A DNA stretch of 64,000 nucleotides. Origin: Klebsiella michiganensis. GTDB lineage: Bacteria > Pseudomonadota > Gammaproteobacteria > Enterobacterales > Enterobacteriaceae. A program made the position numbers and the translations under genes. This document shows positions 34,858-43,656 of this stretch, in pieces. The notes under the pieces were generated by a model, which did no database searches, was not told the DNA's origin, and was given only the letters and a program-made list of their open reading frames with translations. The stretch is taken from the NCBI GenBank assembly GCA_000963575.1, contig CP011077.1:1674001-1738000 (forward strand). Reading direction: 5' to 3'. Every line of letters begins with the position of its first letter. Position 1 is the stretch's first letter.

Positions 34858-35040
34858 TTACCAGCCGCAAACTTCGTGTTCGTCTTCCGTGTCATAAGCG
34901 CGGACGGTGTTGACCAGGTCTTTGACCACGTCGGCAGCGACATCCGGGATCAGGAGCGTCATTGGCGTTTCGGTCTCATAGTCCACCGAGACGCCGTTGC
35001 TGTTGTTGGTCACGCTGACGGTGTAGGTTGCTTTGCTCAT
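34858..35040 (-). CDS. yoaG: YoaG family protein (DUF1869)
   Basis: A 60-residue protein matching E. coli YoaG (60 residues): K-A-T-Y-T-V-S-V-T-N-N-S-N-G-V-S-V-D-Y-E-T-E-T-P near the start and the D-E-H-E-V-C-G-W end. An extra in-frame ATG lies one codon upstream. YoaG is the partner of YeaR in the nitrate/NO-induced yeaR-yoaG operon, and here too it follows a yeaR gene, overlapping its end. Function unknown. In E. coli the operon is elsewhere on the chromosome. Confidence 0.9.
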   Translation of the reverse strand: MSKATYTVSVTNNSNGVSVDYETETPMTLLIPDVAADVVKDLVNTVRAYDTEDEHEVCGW

Positions 35041-35396
35041 CATGAATGCCTCTGGCTGTTGACCACTTTACCCAGGCCAGTGCCTTCCAGCTTCGCTTCC
35101 GGGGAGGCAAAGAAGTCGATATTGAAATAAGTGTCGTCGGTCAGAAGCTCAATGCGATGCCACTTTTGCGGCGGAGAAATAGCAAAGGCTCCGGCCTCAA
35201 TAACGATTTCCACATCAGGAGTGGTCGAATCGGCGTCAGGAAAACCAAAATATTTCACCGCGCCCTGCATCACCGAAAGGCGCCCATAAACGCCGGCTTT
35301 GGTGTTGTGATGGGTGAACAACGCGGCAGGGGCGGTCTCTTTGGTCCAGAACGACGTGGCGCGGGTATGTACGTAGTTTTTGGGAATAGTCAGCAT
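35040..35396 (-). CDS. YeaR-like protein, second paralogue (DUF1971)
   Basis: A 118-residue cupin-fold protein of the DUF1971 (tellurite-resistance-like) family. It begins M-L-T-I-P-K-N-Y-V-H-T-R-A-T-S-F-W and has P-P-Q-K-W-H-R-I-E and Y-F-N-I-D-F-F-A. It is about 118 residues like E. coli YeaR (119), but lacks the R-P-G-V-Y-P-R-L block of the upstream copy (here K-A-G-V-Y-G-R-L). ATG at 35396 matches the family start; longer frames run into the upstream gene. It lies 19 bases after the first yeaR copy and overlaps yoaG. NO detoxification is inferred from regulation only. Confidence 0.88.
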   Translation of the reverse strand: MLTIPKNYVHTRATSFWTKETAPAALFTHHNTKAGVYGRLSVMQGAVKYFGFPDADSTTPDVEIVIEAGAFAISPPQKWHRIELLTDDTYFNIDFFASPEAKLEGTGLGKVVNSQRHS

Positions 35397-35415
35397 AATA
35401 AGATTCCTTCTGTCA

Positions 35416-35742
35416 TTACATTGAGCGGAGCACTTCCGGGGCGACAAAAAAGTCGATGTTGAAGACGGCATCATCGGTGATTAGTTCGAGATGATGCCAT
35501 TTCTCTGGCGGGAATACCCCGAAGTGACCCGCTTCAACGATGAGCTCGGCTTCCGGTTCGGGCGTGGTGGCATCGGCATAACCCAGGTAACGAACTTTTC
35601 CTTGCATGACGCTCAGGCGGGGATACACCCCGGGGCGAGTGCCTTTATCGAGATGTCGTTGAAACAGACCCGCCGGGGCAGAGTCTTTATCCCAGAAGGG
35701 AGAAGAGTGGGTGTGAATGCAGTTTTTCGGCACAGGGAGCAT
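35416..35742 (-). CDS. yeaR: YeaR-like protein, first paralogue (DUF1971)
   Basis: A 108-residue cupin-fold protein very close to the first 105 residues of E. coli YeaR: H-L-D-K-G-T-R-P-G-V-Y-P-R-L-S-V-M, then F-P-P-E-K-W-H and F-N-I-D-F-F-V-A-P-E-V-L. It ends about 11 residues earlier than E. coli YeaR. First gene of a yeaR–yeaR2–yoaG operon. The NsrR site 65 bases upstream implies de-repression by nitric oxide, as in E. coli. Confidence 0.92.
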   Translation of the reverse strand: MLPVPKNCIHTHSSPFWDKDSAPAGLFQRHLDKGTRPGVYPRLSVMQGKVRYLGYADATTPEPEAELIVEAGHFGVFPPEKWHHLELITDDAVFNIDFFVAPEVLRSM

Positions 35743-35806
35743 GGCGTGTTCTCCTCAACAAGTTCTGCAGGCATTACATCATACAATTGACCGAAGTGTT
35801 TATCAT

Positions 35807-35829
35807 AAAATGCATTTTAAATGCATCTT
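35807..35829 (-). promoter_or_regulatory. NsrR operator of the yeaR–yoaG operon
   Basis: A 23-base near-perfect palindrome: on the minus strand AAGATGCATTT, one A, AAATGCATTTT. This is the 11-1-11 NsrR motif (AAGATGCATTT repeated as an inverted pair) with a single base off perfect symmetry, 65 bases before the first yeaR start. Confidence 0.9.
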
Positions 35830-35873
35830 ACAGGGTGGCAATTCTGCCGCATATTTGTAGGTCAGGGAAATAA

Positions 35874-35901
35874 AAAAAGCCGGTCAGGTGACCGGCTTTT
35901 T
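35874..35901. terminator. Terminator after rne
   Basis: GCCGGTCA-GG-TGACCGGC with TTTTTTTA on the minus strand and TTTTTA on the plus strand, 20 bases beyond the rne stop. It ends rne transcription and would also stop anything read towards it from the other side. Confidence 0.85.
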
Positions 35902-35916
35902 ACTTAGCGCAGGAGA

Positions 35917-38900
35917 TTATTCAGCGCTTTGTGGGCGAGTGGCTGGCGCCGTTGCCTGATGGCTGGCGCTGTGGCCGCCGGCAGAGCCTTTCCCGCTGAA
36001 GGTAAAGTCCGGGCGAACCCAGTCGCTGTGACGCGGCGCTTCAGGCGTGTATTCCGGAGCCGGAGCACGGGTCATTGGCGCTGTGGCGTGCTTAGCGACA
36101 GCCGAAGATTCAGTGTTAACTTCTTGCGTCGCTGGCGCGGCTACTACAGGCGCCGCTTCCACAACAGGTTTCACCTCTTCAACCACCGCGACCGGGACTT
36201 CTTCGACCGCCGGGGCTTCTACCGCTACCGGGGCCGGCTCGCTGGTTTCTGCTGCCGGCTGAACAGTTTCTTCCTGTGCAGGAGTAATGTGTTCCACGGT
36301 CTCTGCGGCAGGCGCTTCATCTACTGCAGCAACAGGCTGCGGCTGTTCTGCCTCCGGTGCTGCAATAACTTCTGGCAGGGTTGTTTCCACCACAGCAGGT
36401 TCAATAACGGTTTCCACCGCTTTCACCGGCTCGATAGCCTGAACATCTTCCTCAGGGGCAACGGCTTCTACTGCTGCAGCCTCAGCCACGTTGACGTGCT
36501 GGACCTCTTCGTGAGCCTGGAATGCCTCTTCCTGGGCAAGCTGATCGTGTGGACGAGCAACAGGGTAGGTGATGAACACTTTCCCTGACGCCAGCTCTGG
36601 AGAAGCGCATGCTGCTGCCAGTGGCATCGGAGATACCGCCGGGTAGCGCTCGTCACGATAGCGACGACGGCGCTGGCCGCTTACGCGCAGGTGGCGAGGA
36701 GAGCGACGTGAGCGACGAGGCATACCGGCAGTTTCACGGTTTTCGCCGTTTTCATCCTGTTGCTCTGCATTTCCCGGGGCTTCTACAACCGCAGGAAGCG
36801 CAACTGGTGCCTGCTCGGTAACTGCCTGCGCAACCTGAGTCTCTTCCACTGCAGAAGATGCATCCGCAGACTCAATACGTACTTTCTGGCTTAGCTGACG
36901 CGGCTTACGGCGCTGCATAACCTGCGTGCGTTCTTCCTGCTCGGCATCTTGCTCAACAACATTGTCCTGCTGCAGCGCTTTGACTTCCTGCTGTGCCTGA
37001 CGTTTTTCGTCAGAACGACGACGGTTGCGCTCACGGCGTGGCTGCTGTTCGTCACGGGATTTCTGCTGCTTATCCGCGTCGTCTACGGCATTAACGTTCT
37101 GGCGAGCTTCGCGGACTTCCGCATTCTGCTGCTGCCCGTTACGACGATTGCGACGGTTTTCGTCACGACCTTCACGCGGCTCGCGAGCTTCGCGGCCTTC
37201 ATTGTTGCGGTCATCGCGGTTATTACGGTTTTCACGGTTATCGCGATTATTGCGGTCACCGCGGTCGTTACGCTCGCCACGATCGCGGCGGTTGTTCTGA
37301 CGACGGTTATTACGGCGATCCTGGCGCTGGGTATCAGAGCCCGCGGCTTTCTCTTCCTTCACTTCTTTTACTTCTGCGGCAGCGCTATCGCCGGCGAAGA
37401 GTTTTTTCAGTGCAGAGAAGAAGCGGCTAACCAGACCGGGTTGTTCAGCGGCATCTGCTTTTGGCTGAGCGGCAGGCTTCACCGCTGCAGCGGCAGGTTT
37501 TTCCGCCGCGGTTTCCTGCGGTGCCGGCGGTACTTCTGGCATCACGAAGGTAGCCAGAGCAGGTTGCTCAGGACGCTTACGTTCGGTGTACTCTTCATCC
37601 GATGGCATCGCCATCTCTTCTTCATGCAGCTTAGGCAGCATGTAGCTCAGAGTCTGGGTTTCTTCGCCTTTACGCACGCGCAGTACGGAATAGTGCGGGG
37701 TTTCCATCTGATCGTTTGGCACGATAATCGCACGCACGCCGCCCTGACGTTTTTCAATCGCGCTTACCGCATCACGTTTTTCGTTCAGCAGGTAAGAGGC
37801 AATCGGCACAGGTACGATGGCGTGAACTTCTTTGGTGTTCTCTTTCAGCGCTTCTTCTTCAATCAGACGCAGAATGGAGAGTGACAGAGATTCGTTATCG
37901 CGAATGGTGCCGGTACCGCTACAGCGTGGGCACACATGGTGGCTGGACTCGCCGAGAGACGGGCTCAGACGCTGACGTGACATTTCCAGCAGGCCGAAGC
38001 GTGAAATGTGGCTGATCTGAATACGCGCTCTGTCCTGACGAACGGCTTCACGCAGGCGGTTTTCAACCGCGCGCTGGTGGCGAACCGGTGTCATGTCGAT
38101 GAAGTCGATAACGATCAGGCCGCCAAGGTCGCGCAGACGCAGCTGACGGGCAATTTCATCGGCCGCTTCAAGGTTGGTGTTGAAGGCGGTTTCTTCGATA
38201 TCGCCGCCGCGGGTTGCTCGCGCGGAGTTGATGTCGATGGCGGTCAGGGCTTCGGTAGTATCGATGACGATAGAACCGCCGGACGGCAGACGGACTTCGC
38301 GCTGGAAGGCGGACTCAATCTGCGACTCAATTTGGTAGTGGCTGAACAGCGGGATTTCACCGGTGTAGAGCTTAATTTTGCTGCTGAAATCCGGGCGACC
38401 CAGGGCGGCGATATGCTGGCGAGCCAGCTCAAGCACTTTCGGGTTGTCGATCAGGATTTCGCCGATGTCCTGGCGCAGGTAGTCGCGGAAGGCGCGAACG
38501 ATAACGTTGCTCTCCTGGTGAATCAGGAAAGGAGCAGGGCGGTTCTCAGCGGCTTTCTGAATGGCTTCCCAGTGCTTCAGGCGGAAGCTCAAATCCCACT
38601 GCAGCGCTTCGGCAGACTTGCCCACGCCTGCGGTACGTACGATAAGACCCATACCGTCCGGCAGTTCAAGGGAAGAAAGCGCTTCTTTTAATTCGGTGCG
38701 GTCATCACCTTCGATACGGCGAGAGATACCGCCGGCGCGAGGGTTGTTTGGCATCAGAACCAGATAGCTGCCCGCGAGGCTGATAAAGGTGGTTAACGCC
38801 GCGCCTTTGTTGCCGCGTTCTTCTTTATCAATCTGGACGATCACTTCCTGGCCTTCGCGCAGAACGTCTTTAATGTTCGGGCGACCGTGGGAAGAGTAGT

Positions 38901-39141
38901 TCGAAGGGAAGTATTCGCGAGCGATTTCTTTCAGAGGAAGAAAACCGTGTCTTTCTGCGCCATAATCAACAAACGCCGCTTCCAGACTTGGTTCAATACG
39001 GGTGATTTTGCCTTTATAGATGTTTGCTTTTTTCTGTTCGTGTCCCGGGCTTTCAATGTCCAGATCGTACAGACGTTGCCCATCTACAAGGGCGACACGC
39101 AACTCTTCTTGCTGAGTTGCGTTAATTAACATTCTTTTCAT
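35917..39141 (-). CDS. rne: Ribonuclease E
   Basis: A 1074-residue endonuclease (1061 in E. coli), the core of the RNA degradosome. An S1 domain (about 39–119) is followed by the DNase I-like catalytic site (D-I-N-S-A-R-A-T-R-G with Asp near 303; I-D-F-I-D-M-T with Asp near 346) and the zinc-link C-P-R-C (about 404–407). The C-terminal half is disordered: an amphipathic membrane anchor (V-S-R-F-F-S-A-L-K-K-L-F-A), an Arg/Asn-rich RNA-binding stretch, then long Ala/Val/Glu-rich repeats and the PNPase-binding tail. RNase E autoregulates through its 5' leader. Confidence 0.98.
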   Translation of the reverse strand: MKRMLINATQQEELRVALVDGQRLYDLDIESPGHEQKKANIYKGKITRIEPSLEAAFVDYGAERHGFLPLKEIAREYFPSNYSSHGRPNIKDVLREGQEVIVQIDKEERGNKGAALTTFISLAGSYLVLMPNNPRAGGISRRIEGDDRTELKEALSSLELPDGMGLIVRTAGVGKSAEALQWDLSFRLKHWEAIQKAAENRPAPFLIHQESNVIVRAFRDYLRQDIGEILIDNPKVLELARQHIAALGRPDFSSKIKLYTGEIPLFSHYQIESQIESAFQREVRLPSGGSIVIDTTEALTAIDINSARATRGGDIEETAFNTNLEAADEIARQLRLRDLGGLIVIDFIDMTPVRHQRAVENRLREAVRQDRARIQISHISRFGLLEMSRQRLSPSLGESSHHVCPRCSGTGTIRDNESLSLSILRLIEEEALKENTKEVHAIVPVPIASYLLNEKRDAVSAIEKRQGGVRAIIVPNDQMETPHYSVLRVRKGEETQTLSYMLPKLHEEEMAMPSDEEYTERKRPEQPALATFVMPEVPPAPQETAAEKPAAAAVKPAAQPKADAAEQPGLVSRFFSALKKLFAGDSAAAEVKEVKEEKAAGSDTQRQDRRNNRRQNNRRDRGERNDRGDRNNRDNRENRNNRDDRNNEGREAREPREGRDENRRNRRNGQQQNAEVREARQNVNAVDDADKQQKSRDEQQPRRERNRRRSDEKRQAQQEVKALQQDNVVEQDAEQEERTQVMQRRKPRQLSQKVRIESADASSAVEETQVAQAVTEQAPVALPAVVEAPGNAEQQDENGENRETAGMPRRSRRSPRHLRVSGQRRRRYRDERYPAVSPMPLAAACASPELASGKVFITYPVARPHDQLAQEEAFQAHEEVQHVNVAEAAAVEAVAPEEDVQAIEPVKAVETVIEPAVVETTLPEVIAAPEAEQPQPVAAVDEAPAAETVEHITPAQEETVQPAAETSEPAPVAVEAPAVEEVPVAVVEEVKPVVEAAPVVAAPATQEVNTESSAVAKHATAPMTRAPAPEYTPEAPRHSDWVRPDFTFSGKGSAGGHSASHQATAPATRPQSAE

Positions 39142-39500
39142 CGTAACTTACTCATTATTCTTACATTGGCGACAGAGCTGCGGGCATGGTGACGCTAACC
39201 GGGAGTGAACCGATGGCCTCGTGACTAAACGCGTGTCGCCAACCTCACGGTTGTCGTTTGCTGAGAGGCGCAAAGTGTCGGTTGCCTGTATTTCATACGG
39301 AAATACAGCGCAATTATCGTGGGAATAACCTTAGAATATTTCTTAAGAGTTGATTCCATATTACCGGTCAGGCTGCAACCCGCAGCCCGCTAACTGCCTG
39401 AAAGTACAATACGTCTTACGCCATTGCTGCGTGGATGGACGTTCAGGCAAAATGGGTATTCCGCAAACTTTCTTGCTCTAACAAGATTCAACACGGAAAA
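39142..39500 (-). promoter_or_regulatory. rne 5' leader (autoregulatory UTR)
   Basis: The minus strand upstream of rne carries long stretches shared with the E. coli rne leader, such as GCGTAAGACGTATTG, CAGGCAGTTAGCGGGCTGCG and GTAAGAATAATGAGTAAGTT just before the ATG. In E. coli this leader of about 361 bases folds into hairpins that RNase E cleaves to limit its own mRNA. The extent here is estimated by similarity from memory. Confidence 0.8.
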
Positions 39501-39710
39501 CCGCAACATTATTCCACTGCTAACCTTGTTATAGCAAGATGACTTTTGCTATTAGCGTCCTGTTTCTTACAGTTTTTTAACCGCAATTTTTACCTCGCCA
39601 CTAAGGGGATGAAAAAAGGCGGTCTGGACGGTTTAAAACAGAACAGATTGTCAGTTAAGCACATAAAAATGAGTGGCGCTATGCGCGTGGGCTAATTAGA
39701 ATCGCCGACC
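39501..39710. promoter_or_regulatory. rne / rluC divergent promoter region
   Basis: Remaining 210 bases between the rne leader and rluC. Promoters for both genes must lie here. No ORF is supported. The GGTTTAAAACAG and TTAATTAGAATC-type stretches are AT-rich, but I did not assign -10/-35 boxes. Confidence 0.5.
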
Positions 39711-40664
39711 ATGAAAACAGAGACTCCTTCAGTAAAAATCGTTGCAATTTCGGCCGATGAGGCCGGGCAGCGTATCGACAACTTTTTGCTCGCCCGTCTG
39801 AAAGGCGTGCCAAAAAGCATGATTTATCGCATCGTCCGTAAGGGCGAGGTGCGGGTGAATAAAAAACGCATCAAGCCTGAATACAAACTGGAAGCCGGGG
39901 ACGAAGTACGTATCCCGCCGGTGCGTGTTGCCGAGCGTGAGGAAGAGACCGTTTCTCCGCATTTGCAAAAAGTCGCCGCGCTGAGCGACGTCATCCTTTA
40001 TGAAGATGACCATATTCTTGTGCTAAACAAGCCTTCCGGTACTGCGGTACACGGCGGCAGCGGGCTGAGCTTCGGGGTAATTGAAGGGCTGCGAGCCCTG
40101 CGCCCGGAGGCCCGTTTCCTTGAGCTTGTGCACCGCCTTGACCGCGATACGTCCGGCGTTTTGCTGGTCGCTAAAAAACGCTCTGCGCTGCGCGCGCTTC
40201 ATGAGCAACTGCGTGAGAAAGGTATGCAGAAGGATTACCTTGCGCTGGTGCGCGGGCAATGGCAGTCGCACGTAAAAGTGGTGCAGGCGCCTCTGCTGAA
40301 GAATATTCTGCAAAGCGGAGAGCGTATCGTCAGGGTGAATAGCGAAGGTAAGCCTTCTGAGACGCGCTTTAAGGTGGAAGAGCGCTACGAGTTCGCGACG
40401 CTGGTTCGCTGCAGTCCTGTGACCGGGCGCACGCACCAGATTCGTGTGCATACCCTCCACGCCGGGCATCCAATTGCCTTTGACGATCGCTACGGCGACC
40501 GCGAGTTTGACAAGCAGCTTGCAGGGACCGGACTGAACCGTCTGTTCCTGCATGCCGCAGCGCTGAAGTTTACCCACCCGAACACCGGGGAGGTGATCCG
40601 CATTGAAGCGCCTATGGACGATCAGCTTAAGCGCTGCCTGAAAGCTTTACGCCGCGTTTCCTGA
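39711..40664 (+). CDS. rluC: 23S rRNA pseudouridine synthase RluC
   Basis: RluC, with 317 residues (319 in E. coli), makes pseudouridines 955, 2504 and 2580 in 23S rRNA. It has an N-terminal S4 RNA-binding domain (G-Q-R-I-D-N-F-L-L-A-R-L-K-G-V-P-K-S) and the catalytic H-R-L-D-R-D-T-S-G (about 142–150) with the active Asp. G-R-T-H-Q-I-R-V-H is also present. Divergent from rne. In E. coli yceF comes next; here seven genes intervene. Confidence 0.97.
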   Translation: MKTETPSVKIVAISADEAGQRIDNFLLARLKGVPKSMIYRIVRKGEVRVNKKRIKPEYKLEAGDEVRIPPVRVAEREEETVSPHLQKVAALSDVILYEDDHILVLNKPSGTAVHGGSGLSFGVIEGLRALRPEARFLELVHRLDRDTSGVLLVAKKRSALRALHEQLREKGMQKDYLALVRGQWQSHVKVVQAPLLKNILQSGERIVRVNSEGKPSETRFKVEERYEFATLVRCSPVTGRTHQIRVHTLHAGHPIAFDDRYGDREFDKQLAGTGLNRLFLHAAALKFTHPNTGEVIRIEAPMDDQLKRCLKALRRVS

Positions 40665-40769
40665 ATGCCCTAAAGTCCCGGCTTCGGCCGGGTACGCCCG
40701 CCTGTTTCCCCCTCATTTTCGTTGTGACAAATGTCATAGGTTCCGCGCAGCTTTGTTTGAATAATAACC

Positions 40770-40788
40770 GGGAATGATTCTCATTATT
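40770..40788 (+). promoter_or_regulatory. Fur-box-like site before TonB-dependent receptor
   Basis: The 19 bases around AATGATTCTCATTAT match the 19-base Fur consensus at about 14 positions, 16 bases before the receptor ATG. It points to iron-repressed expression. Confidence 0.75.
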
Positions 40789-40804
40789 ATACAGGGAAGG
40801 ATGC

Positions 40805-42856
40805 ATGGAAAACTACGCTACCGGGCAGGTGCTGCCCTACAGATTACTTTGTCTGACGCTGTGCCTGGCCTGCGGGGGGGAGGCCAGGGCCGCCGAGGAG
40901 ACGATTGTTGTCAGGGCTGAAGACGGGCGAGAAAAGTTTCGACGGCTCGCCCCGGACTATTCGCAAGAAAAGCGAAAGCTGGAGCGGATTGCCGGAGGCA
41001 GCAATCTTGTGGCTATCGACGAAGAGAACCGGCTGGCAACGTTGCAGGACGCGCTGGATTATCAGCCCGGGGTGTTAATCCAAAACTTCTTTGGTGGGCT
41101 GGATCAGCCGCGGTTGAATATTCGGGGCTCCGGTGTTCAAAGTGCACCGCTTTCAAACGGCGTGCTGCTGCTACAGGATGGCCTGCCGGCAACGGACGCT
41201 GACGGAAGTTTCCATATCAGCACGCTGGATATGCGTGAGGCGCGCCTTGTCAGCGTGCGCCGCGGCGCCAACAGCATCAATCCTCAAAGTAACAGTCTCG
41301 GCGGCGAGCTGGATCTTATCTCCTACACCGGGCGCGATGAGACCGGACGAGTTCGCTATGAATATGGGTCGTTCGGGCGGGAAGGTTTTCAGGGGGCGCT
41401 GGGCGGTCTAAATGAACAGTACGGCGTTGACGGCCGGTTGGCCGTTACCATGGACCGCTTTGCAGGTTACCGTAACCATTCTGCCTCCCAGCGGAAAACC
41501 GTCAGGAGTAACCTGGGTTACCGGGTAGACAATTTTGAAAACAGAACCTGGTTTGGCTGGACCGATCTGCGCTTTGACGTTGCTGGCCCCGTTTCACCGG
41601 CGGTGTTGAAAAAGGATCCTAAAGATGTTTATCCGATGGTTAACCTGCGCGATCCGCACCGCAACGTGCAGCAGGCCAGGGTGGCAAACCGGTCAAGCTG
41701 GCAGGGCGATAACCAATGGCTGGACATCGGCCTGTGGTACATAAAGACCCACGATAACTTTGTTACCCCGGCGAATTACCGCCTTAGCAACAGTAACTCG
41801 GAGGGCGTACAGATTAGCTACGCTCTGGAAACAGGGCCGGTAACCTGGCAGGCCTCGACATCATGGGATCATATGAATCTGGACCGCACGCTGCTCCAGA
41901 ACCGTCGGGGTACGGCCGCGGATAAAAAAAGCATCGGGAATTATAAAGGCCGGGCCGAAAATGTTTACGGGACGCTGGGTGCTGGCTGGAAAATGAGCCA
42001 CAGGTTATTGCTTAATCTCGATCTAAAAGGCACCCATGCACGCCGTGATGTTACCGCCAAAAAGACCGGAGACTCACGGGATCAGGCCTGGACATTCTGG
42101 ACGCCCAAAGCTGGGTTGATCTGGCAGGCTGCCGACAATCAGCGATTGTTTGCCAACGTCAGTTCCAGCTATGAGCCAGCGACGTTTAATCAGATAATCA
42201 GTCCAGGCAAGGGTGAGCTGGTACCTCTTGCTCCCCAGCGAGGCCTGACCTGGGAGATTGGGGGCGAAGGGCAGCTCTTTACCGGCATGAACTGGCAGCT
42301 GACGCTTTATCGCAGCATGATAAAAGATGAATACATCACCACCTACGACCCGCAGGGCAATGCGGTGGGGGTATTCAATTATGCGGCGAAAACGCGACAT
42401 CAAGGGCTGGAGGCAGGGCTGACCGGACTTGTGCCTGCCGGGCCGGGGGATATAGAGTACCGTTTATCATGGACATGGAGTGATTTCCGCTTTATGGGCG
42501 GCGAATATAACCGCAAATATATTGCCGGTATTCCCCGTAATATGGTGGCCGGTGAAGTACTGTATAAATGGGGCGGCTGGTCTTTGGGGCCCAATCTCCA
42601 TTGGTCGCCGACCGATGCGGCCGTCGACCATGGTAACCATCTCAACATTCAGCGGCGCGAACGTTATGCGGTGCTGGGGTTGAAAGCCAGCTATAAAGAC
42701 AGCAGAGGCTGGTCAACTTATCTTGCTCTGGATAACCTGACCAATAAGCGCTACGCCACAACATCCGTCGCCAACCGCAGCGTTTCGAAAAATGACAGCA
42801 CCCTCTTCCCCGGGATGGGATTCAGCGTGAATGGGGGGATAACCTACAGTTTCTGA
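40805..42856 (+). CDS. TonB-dependent outer-membrane receptor
   Basis: A 683-residue outer-membrane receptor. A signal peptide (hydrophobic 10–24, cleavage near A-R-A / A at 29–30) is followed directly by a TonB-box-like E-E-T-I-V-V (31–36). The plug domain contains L-Q-D-A-L-D-Y-Q-P-G-V and L-N-I-R-G-S-G-V-Q, and the protein ends as a beta-barrel with an aromatic terminus (T-Y-S-F). It takes up an unknown ligand using TonB energy. It lies next to a complete FecBCD-like ABC system, with its own Fur-box-like site. I do not recognise a named orthologue; siderophore, haem or another metal complex are all possible. Confidence 0.88.
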   Translation: MENYATGQVLPYRLLCLTLCLACGGEARAAEETIVVRAEDGREKFRRLAPDYSQEKRKLERIAGGSNLVAIDEENRLATLQDALDYQPGVLIQNFFGGLDQPRLNIRGSGVQSAPLSNGVLLLQDGLPATDADGSFHISTLDMREARLVSVRRGANSINPQSNSLGGELDLISYTGRDETGRVRYEYGSFGREGFQGALGGLNEQYGVDGRLAVTMDRFAGYRNHSASQRKTVRSNLGYRVDNFENRTWFGWTDLRFDVAGPVSPAVLKKDPKDVYPMVNLRDPHRNVQQARVANRSSWQGDNQWLDIGLWYIKTHDNFVTPANYRLSNSNSEGVQISYALETGPVTWQASTSWDHMNLDRTLLQNRRGTAADKKSIGNYKGRAENVYGTLGAGWKMSHRLLLNLDLKGTHARRDVTAKKTGDSRDQAWTFWTPKAGLIWQAADNQRLFANVSSSYEPATFNQIISPGKGELVPLAPQRGLTWEIGGEGQLFTGMNWQLTLYRSMIKDEYITTYDPQGNAVGVFNYAAKTRHQGLEAGLTGLVPAGPGDIEYRLSWTWSDFRFMGGEYNRKYIAGIPRNMVAGEVLYKWGGWSLGPNLHWSPTDAAVDHGNHLNIQRRERYAVLGLKASYKDSRGWSTYLALDNLTNKRYATTSVANRSVSKNDSTLFPGMGFSVNGGITYSF

Positions 42857-42869
42857 TCCTCTCTTACAG

Positions 42870-42892
42870 CAGGGGGCTATTCGCCCCTGTTT
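42870..42892. terminator. Bidirectional hairpin between receptor and regulator genes
   Basis: CAGGGG and CCCCTG arms enclose eight bases, 14 bases after the receptor stop and before the convergent regulator stop; TTTC follows on the plus strand. Likely a weak shared terminator. Confidence 0.55.
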
Positions 42893-42902
42893 CAAGAAAT
42901 AC

Positions 42903-43619
42903 TCAAAACATCCGCCTCGCCGAGGCGCTAATATCAAGCAAATAATCCCCGTTTCTGATGATAACGAACCCCGGCTGGATCTCAATGACGCCCTTGCGCC
43001 GCCAGCCCGAGAAAAGGCGGCTCAGCGTCTCGTAGCGGATCCCAAGCCTTGCCGCCAGCTGAGCCCGGGACAGAGGCAGGTGAAGCTGCTGGCTATCCTG
43101 CTGGCACTGGAGTTCGATAAGCCACGCGGCCAGCCGCTGCTCCGCCGAGCTGGAGGTCAGCCAGTCAATATGATTGATATTCTCGTAGAGCTTGCTGCTG
43201 AAATGGACTAACAGGCGCTGCATGAGTTGGGGATTTCCCAGACAGACCCCGAGTATTTCATTTCTGCCCAGCAGCAACACTTCCACCGGGCCTCTGGCTC
43301 GTAAATTCATTGGGTAGCGGTTATGCGGCATAAAGATGGCCGCAATGGCAACCACATCATATCTGCGGAAGATGCCGAATATCTTTTCTTCACCGAACCA
43401 GGTATGCCGGAAAACCTCAATTTGCCCTGACAGGATACACGGACAGTGGCAGAACCGCTCGCCTTCACGCCTGATTATCTCTCCGGCCTGATAATGCAGA
43501 TGCTCGCAGTTGGCGGCCAGGCGCATGATTTCTTCATCAGATAAATCGCCGAAAAGCTCGGTTGCGCGTAGCGCCGCGTAGGCTTTTTTTTCCAGCAGCG
43601 CGGTTTTGACAATTGTCAT
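42903..43619 (-). CDS. Crp/Fnr-family regulator with C-x-C-x-C cluster
   Basis: A 238-residue transcription factor with a cyclic-nucleotide-binding-type sensor domain (about 20–135), a dimerisation helix (about 128–155) and a C-terminal winged HTH (L-S-R-A-Q-L-A-A-R-L-G-I-R-Y-E-T-L-S-R-L, about 183–202). Unusual feature: C-H-C-P-C at 57–61 just before the L-S-G-Q-I-E-V strand, plus Cys38, Cys126 and Cys172. The classic N-terminal Fnr cysteine cluster is absent. ATG at 43619 is chosen because GGAGG lies seven bases upstream; a start at 43658 would overlap the Fur-box-like site. It is divergent from the transport operon and probably controls it. Confidence 0.82.
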   Translation of the reverse strand: MTIVKTALLEKKAYAALRATELFGDLSDEEIMRLAANCEHLHYQAGEIIRREGERFCHCPCILSGQIEVFRHTWFGEEKIFGIFRRYDVVAIAAIFMPHNRYPMNLRARGPVEVLLLGRNEILGVCLGNPQLMQRLLVHFSSKLYENINHIDWLTSSSAEQRLAAWLIELQCQQDSQQLHLPLSRAQLAARLGIRYETLSRLFSGWRRKGVIEIQPGFVIIRNGDYLLDISASARRMF

Positions 43620-43656
43620 AGGCGTCCTCCATTTGCCGGGCATAGAATGCTCAATC

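Noticed and set aside
36949..37884. 311-codon plus-strand ORF antisense to rne
   Set aside because: Low-complexity hydrophobic translation is the complement of the Arg/Glu-rich RNase E tail; no ribosome site or family.
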